Assembly (NCBI GenBank): GCA_035532295.1
Contig: DATKRH010000213.1
Location: 1 to 15,525, forward strand
Source of the DNA: DASUBV01 sp035532295
GTDB taxonomy: Bacteria > Actinomycetota > Actinomycetes > Streptosporangiales > Streptosporangiaceae
Direction of reading: 5' to 3'
Length of the DNA stretch: 15,525 nucleotides
The position numbers and the translations under genes are program-made. This document shows, in pieces, positions 7,135-14,393 of this stretch; positions within the stretch are counted from its first letter, which is position 1, and each line of letters starts with the position of its first letter. The notes beneath the pieces are model-generated. The model saw only the letters and a list, made by a program, of their open reading frames with translations. It made no database searches and was not told the origin of the DNA.

Positions 7135-8334
7135 ATGGAAGGTCACCCAGAGGTCCACATCGACCTGGATGCGATCACCGCTAATGCCGCCGCGCTCGTC
7201 GCGCATGTCGGTGGCGCCCGGCTGATGGCCGTGGTCAAATCCGACGGCTACGGCCATGGCCTGCTGCCGACCGCGACGGCGGCGCTGGCGGGCGGCGCGA
7301 GCTGGCTCGGGGTCGTGCGGCTGACCGACGCGCTCGCGCTGCGGGCCGCGGGCGTTACCGTCCCGGTGCTCTGCCTGATCGGCGCCAGGGACGTGGCGCA
7401 CGGGGAGGCCATCGGCGCCGATATCGACCTCACGGTCGGCTCAGCGACCCTGGTCCGGCAGATCGCCGCGGCCGCGCGCCGGGCGGGCCGGCCCGCCCGG
7501 CTGCACCTGGAGGCGGATACCGGCATGTGCCGGGGCGGCGCCACGGCCGCCGACTGGCCAGGGGTCGTCCGGGAGGCCCGGGCCGCCGAGGCGGCCGGTC
7601 ATGCCCGCATCGTCGGCATCTGGTCGCATTTCGCCTGCGCGGACATTCCCGGCCACCCGTCGATCGCCGCCCAGCTGGCCGGGTTCCGGGCCGCCGTCGA
7701 GCTGGCCGAGCAGGCCGGCGCCCGGCCCGAGGTACGGCACATGGCCAACACCCCCGCCACGCTGACCCTGCCGGAGTCCTGGTTCGACCTGGTGCGCCCC
7801 GGCGGGGCGATCGTGGGACTGTCGACGCTGCCCGGCGGGGCGCCGGGCTGGCTGCGGCCGGCGATGACCGTGCGCGCCCGGCTCGTGGAGACCAGGCGCG
7901 TCCCGGCCGGCTCCGGCGTCTCTTACGGGCACCGCTACGTCACGAGCGGGCCCGCCACCCTCGGGGTGTTCCCGCTCGGCTACAACGAGGGGGTGCCCCG
8001 GCTCGCGTCCAACACCGCCCAGGTGTCCGTCCGGGGCCACCGGTTCACGATCGCCGGCACCGTTAACATGAACCAGACGATCATCGACTTCGGTGACCTG
8101 CCGGCGGAGCCGGGCGACGAGGTCATCGTCTTCGGGCCCGGTGACGCGGGCGAGCCGACCGCGCAGGAGTGGGCGGATGCCCTCGGGACGATCTCCTATG
8201 AGATCGTGACCAGGTTCACCGGCAAGATCCCTCGAAGCTACTCCGAGGTAACCTCTGGCCAGGATCGGGCGCAGCAGGATCGGGCGCAGGCTGTCGACGG
8301 GAGGACAAATGGCCAGGTGGCGGCAGCTTACTAA
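7135..8334 (+). CDS. alr: Alanine racemase
   Basis: A PLP enzyme that converts L- to D-alanine for peptidoglycan; 399 residues. K35 in AVVKSDGYGHG binds PLP, Y264 in GVSYGHRY is the opposite catalytic base, R221 in VRPGGA should contact the PLP ring nitrogen, and PRSY near the end supplies the active-site tyrosine. Two motifs deviate: the usual GRV(C/S)MDQ reads GTVNMNQ (T309, N311, N313), and the usual ALYGL reads AIVGLSTL. The ATG at 7135 matches the family start; an in-frame GTG at 7108 adds nine residues without support. No ribosome binding site is obvious, and CAGACT at 7122-7127 would fit a leaderless start, weakly. The last ~30 residues are a tail with QDRAQ duplicated. The gene overlaps the next by 26 bases, so the two are probably co-transcribed. 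Confidence 0.93.
   Translation: MEGHPEVHIDLDAITANAAALVAHVGGARLMAVVKSDGYGHGLLPTATAALAGGASWLGVVRLTDALALRAAGVTVPVLCLIGARDVAHGEAIGADIDLTVGSATLVRQIAAAARRAGRPARLHLEADTGMCRGGATAADWPGVVREARAAEAAGHARIVGIWSHFACADIPGHPSIAAQLAGFRAAVELAEQAGARPEVRHMANTPATLTLPESWFDLVRPGGAIVGLSTLPGGAPGWLRPAMTVRARLVETRRVPAGSGVSYGHRYVTSGPATLGVFPLGYNEGVPRLASNTAQVSVRGHRFTIAGTVNMNQTIIDFGDLPAEPGDEVIVFGPGDAGEPTAQEWADALGTISYEIVTRFTGKIPRSYSEVTSGQDRAQQDRAQAVDGRTNGQVAAAY
8260..8289. repeat. 15-bp perfect tandem duplication in alr tail
   Basis: CAGGATCGGGCGCAG occurs twice in a row (8260-8274 and 8275-8289). It is in frame and encodes QDRAQ twice, just before the ribosome binding site of the next gene. Confidence 0.92.
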
Positions 8335-9400
8335 GGTGGGCGGGCTGGCCGTGGGCGCCGCTGCCGCGAGCGCCGGCGTCGTCCTCGCGGCCGAGAAGAT
8401 CGCCGTCGGCAGGCTGCGGCTACGGCCCGATCTCGCCGCCGACGAGCCGTTCGGCCAACTGCGCGGTCGCCCCGTCGCCGTGCTCGCGGACGACGGGGTG
8501 CCGCTGCACGCGGAGGTCAGCGGGCCCGACGACGCCCCGGTGACGATCATCTTCAGCCACGGTTACACGCTGAGCCAGGACATCTGGCACTACCAGCGCC
8601 AGGCGCTGGCGGGTACGGCGCGTCTGGTCTTCTGGGATCTGCGTGGCCACGGCCGGTCTGGCCGGAACTCCGACCACGGCGTCCCTGAGCAGGTCAGCAT
8701 CGAGCGGCTTGGCACCGACCTGGGCCTGGTGCTGGCCGCGACCGCGCCGGGTGACTGCCCGGTCGTGCTCGTCGGTCACTCGATGGGCGGCATGACGATC
8801 ATGGCCCTGGCGGCCCAGCGGCCTGAACTGTTCGGCACCAAGGTCATCGGCACCGTGCTGATCTCCACCGCGGCTTCCGGAATCGACCCCGCCGCCTGGC
8901 TGCCCGCGCCGCTGCGCCCGGTCGTCCGGCACGCGGCTCCGGCGGTCCTGCGCGGCGCGTCCCAGCGCGGGCCGGCGGCGCTGATCGAGCGCGGCCGCCA
9001 GGCTGCTGGCGACGTCGCCTTCCTGTCCACCAGGTACTTCGCCTTCGGCGATCCCGACGTGAGCCCCACCGTCGTGGACTTCCTGGAGCGGATCATCCGG
9101 GCCACGCCCGTTGCCGTGGTCACCGAGTTCTACCTGGCCCTGCTCGCCCACGACGAGCGGGCCGCGCTGGATGTCCTCAGCCGGGTGCCGACCATGGTCA
9201 TGACCGGGGACCGCGACCGGCTTGTCTCCGCCCGGCTGGCGGGGGAGGTCGCCGCCGGCATCCCGGGCGCCGACATGATCCTGGTACCCGGCGGGGGCCA
9301 CCTGCTGATCCTGGAGCGGCCGGAGGTAGTCAACGAGGCGATCACGGCGCTGGTGGCCCGGGCCTTGTCCCGGGCCGGCGGTAAGCGGAGGCTGGCCTAG
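8309..9400 (+). CDS. Membrane-anchored alpha/beta hydrolase
   Basis: This 363-residue protein has an uncleaved N-terminal hydrophobic segment (~9-28, LTKVGGLAVGAAAASAGVVL) followed by an alpha/beta-hydrolase domain. FSHGYTLS supplies the oxyanion-hole HG, S158 in GHSMGG is the nucleophile, D301 or D303 in TGDRD is the acid and H331 in GGGHLL the base, so it should be an active esterase or related hydrolase. The ATG at 8309 has GGGAGG at 8299-8304 and lies inside the end of alr, indicating translational coupling. Its place between alr and tsaE is common in actinomycetes, but I know of no established substrate. Orientation relative to the membrane cannot be decided from the sequence. Confidence 0.9.
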   Translation: MARWRQLTKVGGLAVGAAAASAGVVLAAEKIAVGRLRLRPDLAADEPFGQLRGRPVAVLADDGVPLHAEVSGPDDAPVTIIFSHGYTLSQDIWHYQRQALAGTARLVFWDLRGHGRSGRNSDHGVPEQVSIERLGTDLGLVLAATAPGDCPVVLVGHSMGGMTIMALAAQRPELFGTKVIGTVLISTAASGIDPAAWLPAPLRPVVRHAAPAVLRGASQRGPAALIERGRQAAGDVAFLSTRYFAFGDPDVSPTVVDFLERIIRATPVAVVTEFYLALLAHDERAALDVLSRVPTMVMTGDRDRLVSARLAGEVAAGIPGADMILVPGGGHLLILERPEVVNEAITALVARALSRAGGKRRLA

Positions 9401-9402
9401 CA

Positions 9403-10029
9403 GTGGGGGCCGGGCAGGACCAGAGTGCGCGCCAGTCGGAGGGGAACCGCGGCGCTCCGGCGGTCGATGAGTGCGTGCGCGTCCCGACCGCGGCTCAGAT
9501 GCGTGACCTAGGGACGCGGCTCGCCGGCTTGCTGCGGCCGGGCGACCTGATCGTCCTGTCGGGGCAGCTAGGCGCGGGCAAAACGACGCTGGCGCAGGGC
9601 ATCGGCGCAGGGCTCGGCGTGCGCGGGCCGGTGACCTCGCCGACGTTCGTGATCGCCCGGGTGCACCCCTCGCTGCGCGGTGGCCCGGACCTGGTGCATG
9701 CGGACGCCTACCGGCTCGGCAGCCGGGCCGAGGTCGACGATCTGGACCTGGACACCGACATAGCCACGTCGGTCACCGTCGTGGAGTGGGGCGAGGGGCT
9801 GGTGGAAGACCTCGCGGCGAGCTTCCTGGAGATCGCCATCGCCCCGGTTCCGGCCAGCACGGTTCCGGCCAGCACGGGCCCGGCTGGGGGTGGTCAGGCG
9901 GCCGGGGAAGGCGACGAGGCCAGGATGGTACGGGTCGTCGGCTGGGGCGACCGCTGGCGGCGGGCGGCGCGGGCCACCCGTTTGGCGCTGTCCGGCGGGC
10001 CGGACAGCGCACAGTCGGGCAGCGCATAG
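9403..10029 (+). CDS. tsaE: tRNA t6A biosynthesis ATPase TsaE
   Basis: TsaE is the P-loop ATPase that, with TsaB and TsaD, makes N6-threonylcarbamoyladenosine at position 37 of ANN-decoding tRNAs. The Walker A motif is GQLGAGKTTLAQG with K60 and T61, followed by SPTFVIARVHP, HADAYRLGS and VVEWGEGL, in family order. The protein has 208 residues, longer than the usual ~150-160: there is a ~25-residue N-terminal lead and a C-terminal extension of ~50 residues that contains duplicated VPAST. The GTG start is two bases after the hydrolase stop, with GGAGG at 9387-9391 eleven bases before it; an internal start just before VRVPTAAQM is possible. It is probably co-transcribed with alr and the hydrolase. 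Confidence 0.93.
   Translation: MGAGQDQSARQSEGNRGAPAVDECVRVPTAAQMRDLGTRLAGLLRPGDLIVLSGQLGAGKTTLAQGIGAGLGVRGPVTSPTFVIARVHPSLRGGPDLVHADAYRLGSRAEVDDLDLDTDIATSVTVVEWGEGLVEDLAASFLEIAIAPVPASTVPASTGPAGGGQAAGEGDEARMVRVVGWGDRWRRAARATRLALSGGPDSAQSGSA
9846..9875. repeat. 15-bp perfect tandem duplication in tsaE tail
   Basis: GGTTCCGGCCAGCAC occurs twice in a row (9846-9860 and 9861-9875). It keeps the frame and encodes VPAST twice, in the extension beyond the conserved ATPase domain. Confidence 0.92.
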
Positions 10030-10132
10030 TTCCGACTTGTCCGCCCCAGCATCGTTCGCACCACTAAACTGCGGTGATCCGCAGCAGCTTTTCGCCGTCC
10101 CGCACGGCCGTGTCCCGCCCCGGAGGATCGCC

Positions 10133-11149
10133 GTGGCTCAGCAGGGCTCCCCGCCCCGTCGCTCCTCCAGGTCGCCAGAGTCCGGCCGGTCCGGGCGTCA
10201 TGGTGCCCGCGACCCCGAGACCGGCCGCGAGCCGCGAGGCAACTGGCCGTCGCGCGCCGAGCGCGAGGCGTGGCGGCAGCACGATCCGTTCGCGGGCGAC
10301 GACGAGGGCGACGCGCCGCCGTGGGCCGGGCCGAGCATCTACGCCACCAGGCCGGGCGGAAGCCGGCTGCAGCCGCCTGCCCCGCGACTGGACGAGCCGG
10401 AGCCAGCCCAGGATGGCGGTGTGCCGCGCCGCCGCGGGCGCGCCGCCGCGGCGCGGTTGCGCAGGTCGCGGCGCCGGGTCTACATCTGGTGCGGCACGGC
10501 CATCGTGGCGGCGGTCATCGTCGCGGCGGTGGCGGCGATCCACGGGCTGAGCAAGTCCACGCCGGCCAGCACCTTTGTCACCACCCTTCAGGCCGGGGAG
10601 TACCGCACGGTGCCCAGCGCCTGCGGCTCGGTCAGTTCGGCCCTGCTCGGGCAGTACCTGCCCGGCAACGCCCGCAAGGTCACCCCCGCAGGGTCGGGCA
10701 CGGGCACCAGCCAGTGCACCTTCACGGTGGACAGCAAGCCCGTGTTCCGGGTCTTGGAGATCACCTCGCAGGCATACCAGCCCAGCGCGGTGGCCGCGGG
10801 CGACGGCAGTGCCACCGCCAACGCCCAGGATTCGTTCCTGGTGGCGGAGCAGCAGCTGACCCATCCCGGCAAGAAGGCCCCGCTGCCGCCTGCGCAGATC
10901 ACGCCGCTCGCCGGCCTCGGCAAGCAGGCGTTCTCCGCCCTTCAGGTCATCCACGCGGGTAATACGGTGACCGACCTGATCACTATCATGGCCAGAGACC
11001 GCAACGTGGTCGTCAGCGTGTCGCTGCAGGCCCAGGCCTCGGGCGACGGCTTCGGGCCGGTCTCGGTCGCGGAGCTTCGCGCGGGCGCCCTGGCGGTCAC
11101 CCGCATGGTCGTGGCTAAGGCCGTCGCCGAGCCCGCCGTCAGGGGCTGA
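10133..11149 (+). CDS. Single-pass membrane protein of unknown function
   Basis: I do not recognise this 338-residue protein. Residues 1-~115 are hydrophilic, rich in Arg, Pro and Glu and probably cytoplasmic and disordered. Residues ~116-140 (VYIWCGTAIVAAVIVAAVAA) are one membrane segment preceded by a strongly basic RRSRRR stretch, which predicts the C-terminus outside. The external ~195 residues contain only two cysteines, C164 and C195, which could form a disulfide; this resembles secreted actinobacterial substrate-binding-like or DUF3558-like proteins in general shape only. The GTG at 10133 is chosen because GGAGGA at 10122-10127 lies five bases before it; a longer open frame from 9890 overlaps tsaE and has no support. 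TAAACT at 10065-10070 may be a -10 element. It lies between tsaE and tsaB, but a role in t6A synthesis is not implied by its features. Confidence 0.8.
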   Translation: MAQQGSPPRRSSRSPESGRSGRHGARDPETGREPRGNWPSRAEREAWRQHDPFAGDDEGDAPPWAGPSIYATRPGGSRLQPPAPRLDEPEPAQDGGVPRRRGRAAAARLRRSRRRVYIWCGTAIVAAVIVAAVAAIHGLSKSTPASTFVTTLQAGEYRTVPSACGSVSSALLGQYLPGNARKVTPAGSGTGTSQCTFTVDSKPVFRVLEITSQAYQPSAVAAGDGSATANAQDSFLVAEQQLTHPGKKAPLPPAQITPLAGLGKQAFSALQVIHAGNTVTDLITIMARDRNVVVSVSLQAQASGDGFGPVSVAELRAGALAVTRMVVAKAVAEPAVRG

Positions 11150-11210
11150 CCCGCCCGTCCGGGGGTGCCAGCCGGCCCGCGGGCGGGACGGGGCGCTAGT
11201 CGGCTGGTCG

Positions 11211-11216
11211 TAGGCT
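11211..11216 (+). promoter_or_regulatory. Possible -10 element for leaderless tsaB transcript
   Basis: TAGGCT fits the actinobacterial TANNNT -10 pattern. It ends eight bases before the tsaB GTG, which itself lacks a purine-rich ribosome binding site, as expected for leaderless mRNA. No clear -35 hexamer is seen. Confidence 0.3.
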
Positions 11217-11224
11217 GGTCCACC

Positions 11225-11875
11225 GTGCTACTGCTTGCATTCGACACCGCCACCCCGGCCGTGACCGTCGCCTTGCATGACGGCCGGCAAATCGTGGCGG
11301 AGGAGTCGGCCATCGACGCCCGCCGGCATGGCGAGCTGCTGGCGGGGTTCATCGAGCAGGCGCTGCGCGCCGCTGGCGCGGCCCCCGGTAACCTGACCGC
11401 GATCGCGGTCGGGACCGGCCCTGGCCCCTACACCAGCCTGCGAGCCGGCCTGGTCACCGCGCGGGTGCTCGGCAGCGCCCTGGGCATCCGCGTCGACGGC
11501 ATCTGCACGCTGGACGTGATCGCCGCCGCCGCGGTGGCGCAGGCGGGCGGCCGCGAGTTCCTGGTTGCCACCGACGCCCGCCGCAAGGAGCTCTACTGGG
11601 CCCGTTACAGCGCCTTCGGCGAGCGGGTCACCGGGCCGGAGGTGAGTTCCATGCGCGACCTCCCGGCCGGGCTGCCGGTGGCGGGCGAGGGCGCGGTGCT
11701 CTACCCGGAGCTGGACGCGGAGCCGATCGAGCCCCGGTATCCGGCGGCCTCCCGGCTGGCCGCCATCGCGGCGCAGCGGATAGCCACCGGGACTCCGGCG
11801 GCGCCACCTCAGCCGCTCTACCTGCGTCGGCCGGACGCCCGGGAGCCCGGCCGTCCCAAGCGGGTCACGCCATGA
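11225..11875 (+). CDS. tsaB: tRNA t6A biosynthesis protein TsaB
   Basis: TsaB is the inactive ASKHA-fold partner of TsaD and scaffolds the t6A-forming complex. The protein has 216 residues, normal for the family. It begins VLLLAFDTATPAVTVALHDG, matching the family's first strand, and carries the conserved GTGPGPYTSLRAGLVTARVLG region. The GTG at 11225 is preferred over an in-frame upstream start at 11165, whose extra 20 residues have no family match. The stop overlaps the rimI start (ATGA, 11872-11875), so translation is coupled with rimI and tsaD. Confidence 0.93.
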   Translation: MLLLAFDTATPAVTVALHDGRQIVAEESAIDARRHGELLAGFIEQALRAAGAAPGNLTAIAVGTGPGPYTSLRAGLVTARVLGSALGIRVDGICTLDVIAAAAVAQAGGREFLVATDARRKELYWARYSAFGERVTGPEVSSMRDLPAGLPVAGEGAVLYPELDAEPIEPRYPAASRLAAIAAQRIATGTPAAPPQPLYLRRPDAREPGRPKRVTP

Positions 11876-12393
11876 CCCCGGCACCGCTGCGCGCGATGAC
11901 GGCGGCCGACCTGGACGCCGTCCTCCGGCTCGAGCTGGAGCTGTTCGGCGAGGAGGCATGGTCCCGGCCAATGCTGGAGAGCGAGCTCGCGCAGCAGCCG
12001 GCCAGCCGGCACTATCTCGTTGCCGTGGAGGCCGGGACGGTAGTCGGCTACGCCGGCCTGCTCGCCGCCGGCACCCAGGCCGACGTGGTCACCATCGCGG
12101 TGACCGGCCGCAGCCAGGGCCAGGGCACCGGCACGGCGCTGCTGGAGGCTCTGCTAACTGAGGCGAGGCGGCGCGGCTGCGCCGAGGCATTTCTGGAGGT
12201 ACGCGTGGACAACCTGCGGGCGCAGCAGCTGTATCGCACGCGCGGCTTCGAGCAGATCGGCGTGCGGCACGGCTACTACCAGCCCTCCGGTGCCGACGCG
12301 CTGGTCATGCGCCTCGACCTGGCCGCCGGCGCAGGCCGTGATGCTGACGACAGCGGCGGCCAGGCCGGCGCGCAGACCCGAGGCACGCGATGA
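11872..12393 (+). CDS. rimI: GNAT N-acetyltransferase RimI (ribosomal S18 alanine)
   Basis: A GNAT-fold enzyme that uses acetyl-CoA to acetylate protein N-termini; RimI acts on ribosomal protein S18. The 173 residues show the N-terminal MTAADLDAVLRLELELFGE region, an acidic substrate patch, the acetyl-CoA loop GRSQGQGTGTALL, and the LEVRVDNLRAQQLYRTRGF segment with the late-acting tyrosine. This fits RimI well, and the position between tsaB and tsaD is the classic one. The last ~25 residues are a low-complexity tail. It overlaps tsaB and tsaD by four bases each (ATGA). Confidence 0.92.
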   Translation: MTPAPLRAMTAADLDAVLRLELELFGEEAWSRPMLESELAQQPASRHYLVAVEAGTVVGYAGLLAAGTQADVVTIAVTGRSQGQGTGTALLEALLTEARRRGCAEAFLEVRVDNLRAQQLYRTRGFEQIGVRHGYYQPSGADALVMRLDLAAGAGRDADDSGGQAGAQTRGTR

Positions 12394-13421
12394 CCGCCCC
12401 GCTGGTGCTCGGCATCGAGACCTCCTGCGACGAGACTGGCGTCGGCCTCGTCCGGGGACACGAGCTGCTGGCCGATGCGGTCGCCTCCAGCGTGGCCGAG
12501 CATGCCAGATTCGGCGGCGTGGTGCCCGAGGTCGCCAGCCGGGCGCACCTGGAGGCGATGGTGCCTGCCGTCGACCGGGCGCTGGCCACCGCCGGGGTCA
12601 CTCTGGCGGACGTTGACGCCATCGCGGTGACGGCCGGACCGGGCCTGGCCGGGGCGCTCCTGGTCGGGGTCTGTGCCGCGAAGGGGTATGCCCTGGCGCT
12701 GGGCAAGCCGCTGTACGGAGTCAACCACCTGGCCGCGCACGTCGCCGTGGACCAGCTCGAGCATGGCCCGCTGCCCGCGCCGACGATCGCGCTGCTGGTC
12801 TCGGGCGGGCATTCTTCGCTGCTGCTCGTGCCCGACCTCGTCGGCGAGATCGTGCCGCTGGGCGCGACGATCGACGACGCGGCGGGTGAGGCCTTCGACA
12901 AGGTGGCCAGGGTCCTGGGCCTCCCGTTCCCGGGCGGACCGCACATTGACCGGGCGGCGGTGGCCGGCGACAAGATGTCCGTTAATTTTCCGAGGGGCAA
13001 GTACCGGGACGGGACCGCTGACTTCTCGTTTTCCGGCCTGAAGACGGCCGTGGCCCGGTGGGTAGAGGCACGCGAGGCGGCCGGCGAGCCGGTGCCCGTG
13101 GCCGACGTCGCGGCCTCTTTCCAGGAGGCGGTCGCCGACGTGCTCACCCGCAAGGCGATCGACGCGTGCCGGGCGCAGGGAGTCGACCACCTGGTGATCG
13201 GCGGCGGGGTGGCGGCGAACTCGCGGCTGCGCGCCCTGGCCGCGCAGCGGTGCGAGACGGCCGGCATCGCGCTGCGGGTGCCGCGGCCGGGGCTGTGCAC
13301 GGACAACGGCGCCATGGTGGCCGCCCTGGGCGCCGAGCTGGTCGCGCGTGGGGCCGCTCCGTCGTCGCTGGAGTTCGCCGCGGACTCCGCCCTCCCGGTC
13401 ACCAGCGTGCTGACCCCGTGA
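12390..13421 (+). CDS. tsaD: tRNA N6-adenosine threonylcarbamoyltransferase TsaD
   Basis: TsaD transfers the threonylcarbamoyl group from threonylcarbamoyl-AMP to A37 of tRNA. The protein has 343 residues, full length for the family. GIETSCDETGVGLV opens the ASKHA fold; metal is held by H113 and H117 (HLAAH) and D305 (CTDNGAMVA). Nucleotide-binding segments SGGHSSLLL, DDAAGEAFDKVARVLG, FSFSGLKTAV and GGGVAANSRLR are all intact. The ATG overlaps the rimI stop. The gene ends 59 bases from the end of a convergent gene; the short gap holds imperfect GGAGGCC-type repeats and only a 5-bp hairpin. Confidence 0.96.
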   Translation: MTAPLVLGIETSCDETGVGLVRGHELLADAVASSVAEHARFGGVVPEVASRAHLEAMVPAVDRALATAGVTLADVDAIAVTAGPGLAGALLVGVCAAKGYALALGKPLYGVNHLAAHVAVDQLEHGPLPAPTIALLVSGGHSSLLLVPDLVGEIVPLGATIDDAAGEAFDKVARVLGLPFPGGPHIDRAAVAGDKMSVNFPRGKYRDGTADFSFSGLKTAVARWVEAREAAGEPVPVADVAASFQEAVADVLTRKAIDACRAQGVDHLVIGGGVAANSRLRALAAQRCETAGIALRVPRPGLCTDNGAMVAALGAELVARGAAPSSLEFAADSALPVTSVLTP

Positions 13422-13480
13422 GAACGGCCAGCCACGATGTCGGAGGCCGGGAGGCCCGGGAGGCCAGGGGCCTGGGCGCG

Positions 13481-14137
13481 TCAGTGGTGGACGGCGGCCA
13501 GGAGGGCGGCGTAGCTGCGGACCAGGGCGGCGCGCTCGGCGGCGAGTAGGGCACTGCCCGGCGGGCAGCCCCGGGCGACCCACTCGTCGGACAGGGTCAT
13601 GGCCGCGGCCCGCTGCTCCGCCGCGGGCCGGACGGCTGCCTCGTCGAGGCCGTAGAGGTAGGCATACAGCCGGACCAGCGCGGTGATCACCGCGGGCGCG
13701 CCGCCGGAGCCGGGCTGATGCTGCTGGGTCCGGTGCGCGGCCCACCAGTCCACCTCCAGGACGGCGGCGCGGGCCGGATCGGCGGGGCCGCCGTGGGCCA
13801 GTCGCAGCAGCGCGTAGAACCGGCGCATGCAGCGCCGGGCACCCTCGGGGTCATTGTGCGGGTACGGCGCCCAGAGTTGGTTGGCGCGCAGCACCAGCCA
13901 GGAGCCATGGACGGTTCGCGGCCAGTCCATCCGGAACGCGCGATGCACCAGCACTGCCGTCAGCAGGAGCAGGCGCAGCCACTGCCGCCGGTAGTAGGCC
14001 ACCCATACCGCAGCCTCCAGGTGCCCGACCGTCACCGGGTCGAATGACCGCAGCGGGCCCAGGTCGCCGGGCAGCGGCGCGGCCCGGACGGCCGCCGCCG
14101 CGGCGTCCCCGGCCGCGGCGTCCCCGTGGATAATCAT
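13481..14137 (-). CDS. Conserved-looking protein of unknown function
   Basis: I cannot name this 218-residue protein. It is alpha-helical in character, Trp- and Arg-rich, with VAYYRRQWLRLLLLTAVLVH near residue 50, a WPRTVHGSWLVLRANQLWAP block, NDPEGARRCMRRFYALLRL and VDWWAAHR. The dense aromatic and charged blocks look like a real conserved core rather than a shadow frame. The hydrophobic stretch is short and arginine-flanked, so a membrane segment is doubtful; there is no signal peptide. The start at 14137 is chosen because TGGAGG lies four bases upstream; the frame stays open to 14278, but that would run into the groES operator. A duplicated GDAAA is near the N-terminus. It is divergent from groES, with ~130 bases between them. 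Confidence 0.75.
   Translation of the reverse strand: MIIHGDAAAGDAAAAAVRAAPLPGDLGPLRSFDPVTVGHLEAAVWVAYYRRQWLRLLLLTAVLVHRAFRMDWPRTVHGSWLVLRANQLWAPYPHNDPEGARRCMRRFYALLRLAHGGPADPARAAVLEVDWWAAHRTQQHQPGSGGAPAVITALVRLYAYLYGLDEAAVRPAAEQRAAAMTLSDEWVARGCPPGSALLAAERAALVRSYAALLAAVHH
14098..14126. repeat. 15-bp-period tandem duplication at start of unknown gene
   Basis: CCGCGGCGTCCCCG occurs at 14098-14111 and again at 14113-14126, a period of 15. On the minus strand it gives GDAAA twice, near the N-terminus. Confidence 0.8.
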
Positions 14138-14236
14138 CGGGCCTCCAGGATCTGCGGGCCAGTCGGCCGCTGTCGATTCCGCAGCGTAGTACGGTGGGCA
14201 CGGAGCGCCAGGATGACGCCCGCGGGCGCCGGAGGT

Positions 14237-14265
14237 TTGACGGGCGCGCGGTGCGACGTTAGTGT
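14237..14265 (+). promoter_or_regulatory. groES promoter (-35 TTGACG, -10 TAGTGT)
   Basis: TTGACG at 14237-14242 and TAGTGT at 14260-14265 are separated by 17 bases, the preferred spacing for a vegetative sigma factor. The predicted start, ~7 bases further on, falls at the first base of the CIRCE operator. Confidence 0.65.
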
Positions 14266-14271
14266 TCGGAA

Positions 14272-14298
14272 CTAGCACTCACTAAGGTAGAGTGCTAA
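14272..14298 (+). promoter_or_regulatory. CIRCE operator (HrcA binding site)
   Basis: CTAGCACTC (14272-14280), nine bases, then GAGTGCTAA (14290-14298). This is the CIRCE consensus TTAGCACTC-N9-GAGTGCTAA with one mismatch (C for T at the first base). HrcA bound here blocks groESL transcription until heat stress. TTAGTG (14259-14264) and CACTAA (14280-14285) form an overlapping, weaker inverted repeat. Confidence 0.95.
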
Positions 14299-14393
14299 CG
14301 CGACAAGGTTGGTCTGGCACCCGCGACGACAGGCCGGCATGGTCGCCCTCTCTAAACATTCAGCTAGCCCTTTTCGGAGGGGGAGGTCAGATC

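Noticed and set aside
9890..10132. 81-residue N-terminal extension of the membrane protein
   Set aside because: It overlaps tsaE and lacks support, whereas GGAGGA sits five bases before the GTG at 10133.
13422..13480. GGAGGCC-type short repeats as a terminator between tsaD and the convergent gene
   Set aside because: Only a 5-bp stem (AGGCC/GGCCT) forms and the 9-bp period is imperfect; too weak to list as a terminator.
12276..13745. 489-codon minus-strand frame opposite rimI and tsaD
   Set aside because: Antisense to TsaD, whose catalytic residues are all intact; composition is shadow-like and no family motif is present.
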